From contig CBDFFR010000008.1 in NCBI GenBank assembly GCA_965246845.1, forward strand, positions 372,001-436,000: 64,000 bases of DNA, given 5' to 3'. Shown piece by piece: positions 45,573 to 56,471 of the stretch; position 1 is the first letter of the stretch; each line of letters begins with the position of its first letter. The DNA is from JBBRMW01 sp965246845 (lineage in GTDB: Bacteria; Chloroflexota; Anaerolineae; Aggregatilineales; UBA2796). A program made the translations under genes and the position numbers. The notes beneath the pieces are model-generated. The model searched no databases. It was not told where the DNA came from and saw nothing but the letters and a program-made list of their open reading frames with translations.

Positions 45573-45599
45573 CAGCGCGGAGTGTTTTGCTCCGCGCTG
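45573..45599 (-). terminator. intrinsic terminator of pnp (possibly bidirectional)
   Basis: Perfect 10-bp stem CAGCGCGGAG/CTCCGCGCTG with a 7-base loop. On the minus strand it is followed by GTCTTTTC, on the plus strand by AATTATTTTC. Lies 30-57 bases beyond the pnp stop. Confidence 0.8.
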
Positions 45600-45629
45600 A
45601 ATTATTTTCTGTCGAAATGCGGTTTGCGA

Positions 45630-47912
45630 TTAATCGCCGAAGTTGCCGCCGCGACTACCACCGCGATCACCACCGCCGCCCCGGTTGCCACCATAGCCAC
45701 CGCCACGACTGCCGCCGCGATCACCGCCCCGGTCTCCGCCGCCGCTCGGACGGCGCGAACCGCTATCACGCTCGCGCGCTTCTTCCGGCGTCCAGTCTTC
45801 GAGGACTGCCTGACGGCTCAGACGCACTTTTCCGGTCGAGTCGACATCCGTGACCATGACCATCAGCTCGTCGCCGATGCTCACTTCTTCGTTGATGTTC
45901 TCGATGCGGTGGTCGGAAAGCTGGCTGATGTGAACCAGGCCATCCTTGCCGGGCAGGAACTCCACGAACGCGCCATACGGTTCAACGCGCGTCACGCGGC
46001 CCGTATAGATGCGCCCAATTTCGGCCTCTTCGGTCAAGCCGGAGACAGCCTCTACCGCGCGGTCGGCCTTCGCGCCATCCGCACCGGAGATATAGACCTT
46101 GCCGTCCTGCTCGATCTCGATGGTGACGCCATACTTCTCCTGCAACGCGCGGACATTCTTGCCGCCGGGTCCGATCAGTGCGCCGATCTTCTCCGGGTTG
46201 ATTTGCAGCGTGTGCATACGCGGCGCGTTCGGGCTGAGTGCCTTGCGCGGCGCGGGGAGCGTGGCGATGATCAATTCGAGGATGCTCAGGCGCGCGACGC
46301 GGGCTTGTTCCAGCGCTTCGGCCATGATCTGCGGGCTGATGCCCTTGATCTTGATGTCCATCTGGAGCGCGGTGATCCCGGTTTCGGTCCCGGCAACTTT
46401 GAAATCCATGTCGCCGAGGTGGTCTTCAAGCCCCTGAATATCGGTCAGCACGGCATACTTGTCACCGTCCTTGATCAGACCCATCGCAATCCCGGCAACC
46501 GGACTCTTGAGCGGCACGCCCGCATCCATCAGCGAGAGTGTGCTGCCGCAAACGCTCGCCATCGACGTACTACCGTTGCTGGAAAGGACTTCGCTCACGA
46601 CGCGAATTGTGTACGGAAAATCAGCCATGTCAGGAATTACATAGCGCAGCGCCGTCTCTGCCAGCGCGCCGTGACCGATTTCGCGGCGTTTCGGTCCGCG
46701 CATGGGGGTCGCTTCGCCCGTCGAATAGGGCGGGAAGTTGTAATGGTGCATATAGCGCTTCGACGTTTCTGGGTCGAGGCCGTCCAGCGTTTGCGCGTCC
46801 TTCGGGGAGCCGAGCGTGACGATGCTCAATACCTGTGTCTGGCCGCGCTTGAACAGGCCGGAACCATGCACGCGCGGGATCAGGCCGACTTCTGCGGAAA
46901 GCGGACGAATTTCCGCATGGCCGCGTCCATCCGGGCGCACGCCGTCTTCGAGGATGCGGCGGCGAATTTCACCCGCGTACACATTCTCGAACTCTTCCTT
47001 GACCTTCTTTACAATCGAGCCGCCGTCGGGTGCTTCGGTGTAATCCGCAACCAGCGAAGTACGCAGATCGTCGAGTTCGACGCGGCGCTCATCGCGGCTC
47101 AGGTTCGCGGCAACGATGCTCGCCATTTTCGCGCCGATGCGATCCTTAACGACGGCGTTCAATTCCGCGTTGCTGGCCGCCGGGACATAGCTGCGCTTCG
47201 CCTTGCCGAGTTCGGCGCGCATCTGATTCTGGATTGCGATGCTTTCCTGCATGGCCTCGTGGCCGAGTTGCAGGGCGCGCACCATCGTCGCTTCATCCAC
47301 CTGCGCCGCGCCGCATTCGACCATGATGATCGCGTCGGCGGTCCCAGCGATGCGCAAATCGAGCTGGCTGGTTTCAAGTTCCTGAATGGTCGGGTTGACG
47401 ATGAGCTGCCCGTCGATCATCCCGATGCGGGTTGCGCCGATAGGACCTTCCCAGGGAACATCGCTCACGGTGAGCGCTGCGCTTGCCGCGATGATGCACA
47501 GGACGTCGAAGTGATGCACATTGTCGATTGAGAAGGGCATAACGATGATCTGGACTTCATTACGCAAATCATCCGGGAAGAGCGGACGCAACGGGCGATC
47601 CGTCAGGCGCGCGGTCAGGATACCTTTTTCCGCCGGGCGGCCTTCGCGCCGGAACCACGAGCCGGGGATGCGCCCCGCCGCGTAAACGCGCTCTTCGTAA
47701 TCGACCGAGAGCGGGAAGTAATCGAGACCTTCACGCGCGCTGGCCGACATCGTAGCCGTCGCCAGCAACATCGTATCGCCGAGCCGCACCGTTACCGCGC
47801 CGCCCGCCTGTTCCGCGAGTTTGCCTGTTTCAATCGTGATCGTATCGTTGCCAAGTTTGGCCGTGTAGGTATGGGGCGTCCCCATAGTGCCTGGCGTATA
47901 GGAAGGGGCCAT
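45630..47912 (-). CDS. pnp: polyribonucleotide nucleotidyltransferase with RGG-type tail
   Basis: 760 residues. Phosphorolytic 3'-5' exoribonuclease of RNA decay, trimeric in the cytoplasm. The start at 47912 (MAPSYTPGTMGTP) has GGAGA 9 bases upstream; the frame opens 29 codons earlier over intergenic repeats. Two RNase PH domains are seen (VRLGDTMLLATATMS; FKRGQTQVLSIVTLGS with GHGALAETAL), then KH (IGALIGPGGKNVRALQEKYG) and S1 (GRIYTGRVTRVEPYGAFVEF). The last 45 residues are Gly, Arg, Asp and Ser only (RGGDRGGSRGGGYGGNRGGG), an RGG-like RNA-binding tail not found in the standard enzyme. Lies downstream of rpsO, the conserved bacterial order. Confidence 0.96.
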   Translation of the reverse strand: MAPSYTPGTMGTPHTYTAKLGNDTITIETGKLAEQAGGAVTVRLGDTMLLATATMSASAREGLDYFPLSVDYEERVYAAGRIPGSWFRREGRPAEKGILTARLTDRPLRPLFPDDLRNEVQIIVMPFSIDNVHHFDVLCIIAASAALTVSDVPWEGPIGATRIGMIDGQLIVNPTIQELETSQLDLRIAGTADAIIMVECGAAQVDEATMVRALQLGHEAMQESIAIQNQMRAELGKAKRSYVPAASNAELNAVVKDRIGAKMASIVAANLSRDERRVELDDLRTSLVADYTEAPDGGSIVKKVKEEFENVYAGEIRRRILEDGVRPDGRGHAEIRPLSAEVGLIPRVHGSGLFKRGQTQVLSIVTLGSPKDAQTLDGLDPETSKRYMHHYNFPPYSTGEATPMRGPKRREIGHGALAETALRYVIPDMADFPYTIRVVSEVLSSNGSTSMASVCGSTLSLMDAGVPLKSPVAGIAMGLIKDGDKYAVLTDIQGLEDHLGDMDFKVAGTETGITALQMDIKIKGISPQIMAEALEQARVARLSILELIIATLPAPRKALSPNAPRMHTLQINPEKIGALIGPGGKNVRALQEKYGVTIEIEQDGKVYISGADGAKADRAVEAVSGLTEEAEIGRIYTGRVTRVEPYGAFVEFLPGKDGLVHISQLSDHRIENINEEVSIGDELMVMVTDVDSTGKVRLSRQAVLEDWTPEEARERDSGSRRPSGGGDRGGDRGGSRGGGYGGNRGGGGDRGGSRGGNFGD

Positions 47913-48016
47913 GTGTCTCTCCGTGTGTTTTCGTGCTACTGGATTGGAAGTGGCCTTTGGTTCGGAGCCGCTCGCTCCGCGACAAACGCCAGTTCCCATC
48001 CATCTTCGTTTGTTGA

Positions 48017-48140
48017 TACCGGGCTGAGCAAGCCGCAGCCCTTACAGAATACACTCCGGTGTAGGGGTCGCGGCTTGCCCGACCCGCAACATCCCCGCAT
48101 GTATAGGGGCGGACCTATGTGTCCGCCCACCAAAACGGGT
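48017..48140. repeat. dispersed hairpin repeat, copy 7 (three units)
   Basis: A degenerate GGGCTGAGCAAGCCGCAGCC unit, then GGGGTCGCGGCTTGCCCGAC.., then GGGGCGGACC-TATG-TGTCCGCCC. It separates rpsO and pnp. Confidence 0.85.
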
Positions 48141-48154
48141 GTGATATAGACAAA

Positions 48155-48173
48155 AGCCCGGAAGGTCCGGGCT
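48155..48173 (-). terminator. intrinsic terminator of rpsO
   Basis: Stem AGCCCGGA/TCCGGGCT with a 3-base loop, followed on the minus strand by TTTGTCTATA. It lies 17 bases beyond the rpsO stop, so rpsO can be transcribed separately from pnp. Confidence 0.82.
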
Positions 48174-48189
48174 TTCTCTCTCGTTTAGG

Positions 48190-48471
48190 CTAGCGCTTCA
48201 CGTAGTCGCGCAAACCGAGCCGTTCAATCAGACGCCTGTACGCCTGCGGGTCTTTGTCGTTCAGATAACGCAGGTGGCGCAACCGCGAACCGACCAGTTT
48301 GAGCAATCCGCGCCGCGAATGGTTATCGTGGCTGTGGATTTTGAGGTGTTCGGTCAGTTCGTTGATGCGCTTCGTCAGCATCGCAACCTGCACTTCGGGG
48401 GAGCCGGTGTCCCCTTCGTGGCGGCTGAATTCTTTGAAGATTTCTTCTTTTTGTGTCTTTAGAAGCGGCAT
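48190..48471 (-). CDS. rpsO: 30S ribosomal protein S15
   Basis: 93 residues. Binds the central domain of 16S rRNA and helps the S6/S18 assembly step. Conserved segments: FSRHEGDTGSPEVQVAMLT, INELTEHLKIHSHDNHSRRG, LLKLVGSRLRHLRYLNDKD and the YRRLIERLGLR end. GGAGG lies 11 bases before ATG 48471. In many bacteria S15 represses its own translation; no clear leader pseudoknot was identified here. Own promoter at 48546-48574 and own terminator. pnp follows downstream as usual. Confidence 0.97.
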   Translation of the reverse strand: MPLLKTQKEEIFKEFSRHEGDTGSPEVQVAMLTKRINELTEHLKIHSHDNHSRRGLLKLVGSRLRHLRYLNDKDPQAYRRLIERLGLRDYVKR

Positions 48472-48545
48472 AGGGCGTTCGGCCTCCTTGTCACCGAGCG
48501 GACCGAACGCGCGGGTCCGCTGGTCTGTGCGAGCAAACGACGGTC

Positions 48546-48574
48546 ATTATAGCAGGGCGGGATCGGGGCTGCAA
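48546..48574 (-). promoter_or_regulatory. rpsO promoter
   Basis: Minus strand: TTGCAG (48574-48569), 17-base spacer, TATAAT (48551-48546). The start of transcription would be about 65 bases before the ATG. Confidence 0.7.
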
Positions 48575-48665
48575 GCCTGTCGGTTTGATGCGGTTTGACA
48601 GGAGATGCAGCATCAAATCATTACTACAATGATCGCGTAGCTCTGTACATTGGAGTTTAGTTGCG

Positions 48666-49247
48666 ATGTTGATCCGCCTCGCCACACTCGAAGATGCCGC
48701 CGCCGTCCACGCGATCTATGCGCCTGTCGTGCGTGAGACCGTTATCTCGTTTGAATACGAGCCGCCATCGGTTGAAACGATTGCAGAGCGCATCCGGCGC
48801 ACGCTGGTTGAGTATCCCTGGCTGGTCTTTGAAAATGAAGACCGCGTGCTTGGATATGCCTGTGGTGGCGCGCATAGCGAACGCGCGGCCTATCAGTGGT
48901 CAGTCGATAGCAGTATATATATCGACTCGTCGGCGCGGCGCATGGGCATCGGCAGGGCGCTTTATACGTCGCTGTTTGCGGTATTTGCGTTGCAGGGCTT
49001 CTACAATGTGTTTGCGGGCGTCACGCTGCCGAACGAGGGGAGCGTCGGGCTGCATGAGGCATTCGGGTTCGAGCCGGTGGGCGTCTATCGGGATGTCGGG
49101 TACAAGATGGGCGCGTGGCACGCGGTCGGGTGGTGGTCACGGCGGCTGCGCGAACCGGATAGTGAGCCTGCACGTCTGTTGAGCCTTGCGGAGGCACAGA
49201 CGTTGCCGAGCTGGGATAGCGCACTCAAACAAGGTTTGAAATCGTAG
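48666..49247 (+). CDS. GNAT acetyltransferase, phosphinothricin acetyltransferase-like
   Basis: 193 residues, cytoplasmic. Opens LIRLATLEDAAAVHAIYAPV, the typical start of the Pat/Bar/YncA group. The substrate segment is SFEYEPPSVETIAERIRR. The acetyl-CoA loop is VDSSARRMGIGRALYTSL (R-x-x-G-x-G/A). The family signature AGVTLPNEGSVGLHEAFGF and GYKMGAWHAVGWWSRRL are kept. Relatives acetylate phosphinothricin or methionine sulfoximine-like amines; the natural substrate here is unknown. A C-terminal extension of about 25 residues goes beyond the usual end. Divergent from rpsO; the rRNA promoter begins 38 bases after its stop. Confidence 0.85.
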   Translation: MLIRLATLEDAAAVHAIYAPVVRETVISFEYEPPSVETIAERIRRTLVEYPWLVFENEDRVLGYACGGAHSERAAYQWSVDSSIYIDSSARRMGIGRALYTSLFAVFALQGFYNVFAGVTLPNEGSVGLHEAFGFEPVGVYRDVGYKMGAWHAVGWWSRRLREPDSEPARLLSLAEAQTLPSWDSALKQGLKS

Positions 49248-49285
49248 AAAGCGGCTGGACTTGCGGAAATTGGCTGAAAAAAGGC

Positions 49286-49313
49286 TTGACTCTGTGTCAA
49301 AGTAGTATAAAAT
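49286..49313 (+). promoter_or_regulatory. promoter of 16S rRNA transcription unit
   Basis: TTGACT (49286-49291), 16-base spacer, TAAAAT (49308-49313). The -35 is part of TTGACTCTGTGTCAA, an imperfect palindrome. A start near 49320 gives a leader of about 450 nt. Confidence 0.7.
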
Positions 49314-49454
49314 GCAGCCCATACGAGCAAACAAGAGCGACAATGCAAGTGGTCGCAGCAAGCTCAGCTAACAACGGAGGGTGGCAAAGGGCAGGAAGCG
49401 GCAACGCAAACAGAAGGGCAAGCGCGGGAGCGCAAACCTCGATGACCTGTCAAC

Positions 49455-49485
49455 GCCGACAAGCAGTAATGCAGTCGGTTTTTTG
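49455..49485 (+). terminator. terminator-like hairpin inside the 16S leader (attenuator candidate)
   Basis: GCCGAC, loop AAGCAGTAATGCA (with an inner GC/GC pair), GTCGG and then six T. This is a normal intrinsic terminator shape about 170 nt after the promoter and 290 nt before 16S. Read-through or antitermination would be needed to make 16S. Confidence 0.6.
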
Positions 49486-49531
49486 TCGCCGTAGCGCCTC
49501 GGTTGTGGTGAGCAGTTTGCGACGTGAAGAA

Positions 49532-49560
49532 GCACCTTAACAGTTGAACAGTGACAGGAA
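49532..49560 (+). other. 16S processing stem, left arm (right arm 51397-51425)
   Basis: About 29 bases pair across the whole 16S gene: the shared core CTGAACAGTGACAGGAA/TGAACAGTGACAGGAA is nearly perfect. This is the expected RNase III type stalk around 16S precursor RNA. Confidence 0.85.
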
Positions 49561-49773
49561 CAGCAAAGAGCACACAGCGAAGTGTGAGCAGCCGTCGAAA
49601 GATGCGCCGCTTGCGCGAAGCGAAAAGTGTACAAAGAAAAACATGAGCTTCCTCACGAAGTTCATGCGTGAAAGGAACCCCGTAGACAGGTCTTGGTAAG
49701 GGACTTGTCTCGCAGGCGAGAGCGGTCGGGTGGAGCGGGTAACACCTCGAAGCTGACAGCTCGAACCGAAACA

Positions 49774-51268
<1,495 letters not shown>

Positions 51269-51426
51269 TAGGGACGACGAACTGTGGATGTGCTGCGAAG
51301 GGCAACCCGGACGCGCAAGCCGACGAGTTGTGAGTAACAGCGGAAGCATTCACCAGGTCTCGCTAGACAAAAATAGCGCCGTGTGCACCCATCCTTTTCC
51401 TGTCACTGTTCAGCCGTTAAGCTGCG

Positions 51427-51445
51427 ACCCGGTGTCGGGTTTTTC
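51427..51445 (+). terminator. terminator after 16S rRNA
   Basis: ACCCG-GTGT-CGGGT followed by TTTTCTGTTT, just after the 16S processing stem. It would end the 16S transcript before 23S. Confidence 0.65.
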
Positions 51446-51485
51446 TGTTTCGGCAGAGCAACACGACCACAAACGGGTCAAAGCC

Positions 51486-51515
51486 TTGACAAGCTGATGG
51501 GAATAGTTTTATACT
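51486..51515 (+). promoter_or_regulatory. promoter of 23S-5S transcription unit
   Basis: TTGACA (51486-51491), 18-base spacer, TATACT (51510-51515), 40 bases after the 16S terminator. Consensus match is better than that of the 16S promoter. Confidence 0.72.
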
Positions 51516-51671
51516 ATCCCAAGTCTTCCGAACCGGAAGCCAATAAAGCGAACGAGACAAGCGAGAAGGTAGCAGTATCTTTGACAGCAACGACAGGCGC
51601 GCAGAACCGAAGAGGCGGGATGAAGTAGAGCGGTAAAACGCACTACATTCGTATCGCATCCGGTGACGCGG

Positions 51672-51705
51672 CCTGACCAAGCGAAAAGCAAGTCAGGTCG
51701 TTTTG
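51672..51705 (+). terminator. terminator-like hairpin inside the 23S leader (attenuator candidate)
   Basis: CCTGAC, loop CAAGCGAAAAGCAA (with an inner GC/GC pair), GTCAGG, then TCGTTTTGTTT. Same design as 49455-49485 (stem, AAGC..GCA loop, T-rich tail), about 190 nt after its promoter. Confidence 0.55.
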
Positions 51706-52345
51706 TTTGTGGGGTCGGAGCCAAACGAAGTGTTGTAACGCTGAACAGCCATGTTCGCCATTACAACGCAAGGTATGGTGAGCCGAACAGCCCACAGGTG
51801 GAAAGTCAGAAGGCGAGAACCTTACAAAGAGAATACGTGAAGAAGCACGAGTAACACTACACGAAGATGTGTGCGGACGTGAGAGGCAGCGCCGTCAGAA
51901 GCGCGCCGGATGCAGCGACAGCGCAGGGACGTTCCAGCAAGCAAGTGGCAACACTGGCTTGTAGAGCGCAGTTCCAGCGATAGAGCAGGCTGATGTCGGG
52001 CAAAACCAGGAACCATGCGGCGAAGTTCGCCAGAACAACGCAGTTTGGGAATGGACGCGCGGCAGCAGTTGAAACGCATCAACGGACCGGCCACAGCGAA
52101 GCGTGTAGGTACACCCTCGGTCAGCAGCCAACGAAGCACGCGGTTTGCGGGAGCAAAGAGCGGACGGGGTGGGTTGCGCCAGACGAACGGATGGGTTCAC
52201 AAGTGGAGCGGGTTCAGCAGTGAAGCGAGAAGCAGCGGTTCAGCGACGGGAGTTGCGGGACGGCAGGCAGCGCGGAGCGGTTGGAGCGTGACGCGGGTGA
52301 ATGGACGTTTGTGTGGTCAAATCGAGAGGTGAGCGCAAGGTAGAA

Positions 52346-52379
52346 GCACGAGAGAATCAATTTCTCTGGGTGACACATG
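52346..52379 (+). other. 23S processing stem, left arm (right arm 55241-55274)
   Basis: GCAC..AGAG..CAATTTCTC.GGGTGA.ACATG pairs with the mirror sequence after 23S over about 34 bases with few mismatches. The mature ends are then joined by AAAGAAGC/GCTTCTTT (52399-52406 with 55218-55225). Confidence 0.85.
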
Positions 52380-52398
52380 TGTTTGCATGCGAAAGCAA

Positions 52399-55227
<2,829 letters not shown>

Positions 55228-55417
55228 AATTGCATCTGCGCATGTCTCACCCGGAGAAATTGGAACTCTGGTGCGAGCGCGAGCAGGCAGGCAGGACAAA
55301 TGATTGCCTTACCGAGCGCGAAACGAATTACTCTCCCTTCTTCACGTAACCCCTCTCTTTGTGACCAGAGCGACCCCGGCAGCATCTGCTGCTACGCGGC
55401 GTTGAGGTGAGAAGTGT
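55228..55417 (+). other. 23S-5S spacer
   Basis: 190 nt. Holds the right arm of the 23S stem (55241-55274) and, from about 55370, the left arm of the 5S stem. No tRNA. Confidence 0.7.
55370..55417 (+). other. 5S processing stem, left arm (right arm 55538-55590)
   Basis: CGACCCCGGC..GCTAC..GTTGAGGTGAGAAG pairs with CTTCTTCTCCTCTCAACTC..GTAGC..GGGGTCG after 5S, an interrupted stem of more than 40 pairs that encloses the 5S RNA. Confidence 0.75.
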
Positions 55418-55537
55418 GGGTTGGTGTCTTGTGCAGCGAGGGTACACCCGGTCCCATCTCGAACCCGGTCGTTAAGCTCGCTAGCGCCGATGGTACTTGG
55501 CGGGTGACTGCCTGGGAGCGTAGGTCGTCGCCAACTC
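55418..55537 (+). rRNA. rrf: 5S ribosomal RNA
   Basis: About 120 nt. Terminal helix GTTGGTG/CGCCAAC. The conserved CCCATCTCGAACCCGG and the GATGGTACTTGGCGGGTGAC block are present. Ends approximate. Confidence 0.93.
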
Positions 55538-55554
55538 TTCTTCTCCTCTCAACT

Positions 55555-55600
55555 CCCCGTAGCAGTGCCGCTACCGCCGGGGTCGCTGTTTCTTTATTTA
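55555..55600 (+). terminator. terminator of the 23S-5S unit
   Basis: CCCC-GTAGC-AGTGCC-GCTAC-CGCC-GGGG, followed by TCGCTGTTTCTTTATTTATT. Overlaps the right arm of the 5S stem. Confidence 0.75.
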
Positions 55601-55649
55601 TTGCCCTTTTGTTAACCCCATTTTTTGTTTCACCTATATACTTATTCGC

Positions 55650-56471
55650 ATGAATATTTCCTGCCATCTTCACGGGTTCCCCGAACTTTCGCTTGAACAA
55701 GCGATAATGACCGCAGCCCGTCTTGGGTTTCTCTACATCGACATCGATAGCCCTCATCTCGACCTTGATGCCATCGCTCAATCGCCTGAGAAGGAAGCTG
55801 CCGTTCTCATCGCACTCCTCAAAGAGTTTCACCTGACCGTTGCCGATTTCAGCGTGACTTTGCTGGCCGTCAATTCGCCAGAACCGGAAGAACGCGACGC
55901 GGCGCTCTCTCAATTCATAAAACTGCTCCCGTTCATAGCATTGTTGCAGCCACGCGGAATTACTATCGCGGCGGGCAGTGTCTACGAAGACGGGCAAGCG
56001 CCAAGCCTCGCGCGTAGTGTCCCGGCCATGATGCAAATGGTAGAAGCGGTGAGTAAATTCGCGCCCGGAGTTGGCCTCTCACTCGAATACCGACCGGGTT
56101 TGGCGGCATCCATCGCGGAAACGCTCCTGCTGCTTGAGTGCGTCCCCGGACTCACATTGACGCTCGATACGGGGAACCTTGCTTATGCCGGGTTAACACA
56201 ACCGGATTTGGTTGAAATGCTGCCGCGCACCCGGCATATTCATTTGCGGCAAGGCGCGAAAGAGCGTCGGCAGGTTCCGTTGAACAGCGGAGTATTTGAC
56301 TTTTCAGAATGGATGACGGCGCTACTTGCGTCCGGCTATCGCGGCGACGTAGCGATTGAATACCTCACGGGCAACAGCGAATTTGGAGCGGTTGCGGTGA
56401 ACGTCATCGAAGAGACCTTGAAACTGCGCGATATAGTACGAGACACACGGGCGCGCGTCAGCCCTTCGTAA
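55650..56471 (+). CDS. TIM-barrel sugar phosphate isomerase/epimerase-like protein
   Basis: 273 residues, cytoplasmic (xylose isomerase/AP endonuclease 2 superfamily). The N-terminal motif is ISCHLHGFPELSLEQAIMTA. Metal-binding residues appear as SLEYRPG (Glu), LTLDTGNLAYAG (Asp), RHIHLRQGA (His) and VAIEYLTGN (Glu). Substrate unknown; relatives isomerise sugars such as inosose or hydroxypyruvate. It lies directly after the rRNA unit, with a TATATACT just before the ATG and no ribosome binding site, so a leaderless start is possible. Its 3' end overlaps the convergent kinase-etherase gene by 14 bases. Confidence 0.8.
   Translation: MNISCHLHGFPELSLEQAIMTAARLGFLYIDIDSPHLDLDAIAQSPEKEAAVLIALLKEFHLTVADFSVTLLAVNSPEPEERDAALSQFIKLLPFIALLQPRGITIAAGSVYEDGQAPSLARSVPAMMQMVEAVSKFAPGVGLSLEYRPGLAASIAETLLLLECVPGLTLTLDTGNLAYAGLTQPDLVEMLPRTRHIHLRQGAKERRQVPLNSGVFDFSEWMTALLASGYRGDVAIEYLTGNSEFGAVAVNVIEETLKLRDIVRDTRARVSPS

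Larger units (their letters stand above)
49320..49773 (+). other. 16S rRNA leader
   Basis: 454 nt between the promoter and the 16S 5' end. It has three parts: a purine-rich segment, a terminator-like hairpin at 49455-49485, and from 49532 the left arm of the 16S processing stem. The last 210 nt (to 49773) hold no gene and no second promoter that I can see. Confidence 0.6.
51269..52398 (+). other. 16S-23S spacer, 1.13 kb, no tRNA
   Basis: Order: right arm of the 16S stem (51397-51425), a terminator (51427-51445), a promoter (51486-51515), a terminator-like hairpin (51672-51705), about 640 nt without any recognised element (51706-52345), then the left arm of the 23S stem (52346-52379). No tRNA cloverleaf was found on either strand. 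The frames present in this stretch have no protein-like features. Confidence 0.7.

Noticed and set aside
51269..52398. tRNA-Ile or tRNA-Ala in the 16S-23S spacer
   Set aside because: Searched both strands for the GTTCGA T-arm and acceptor pairing; no cloverleaf found.
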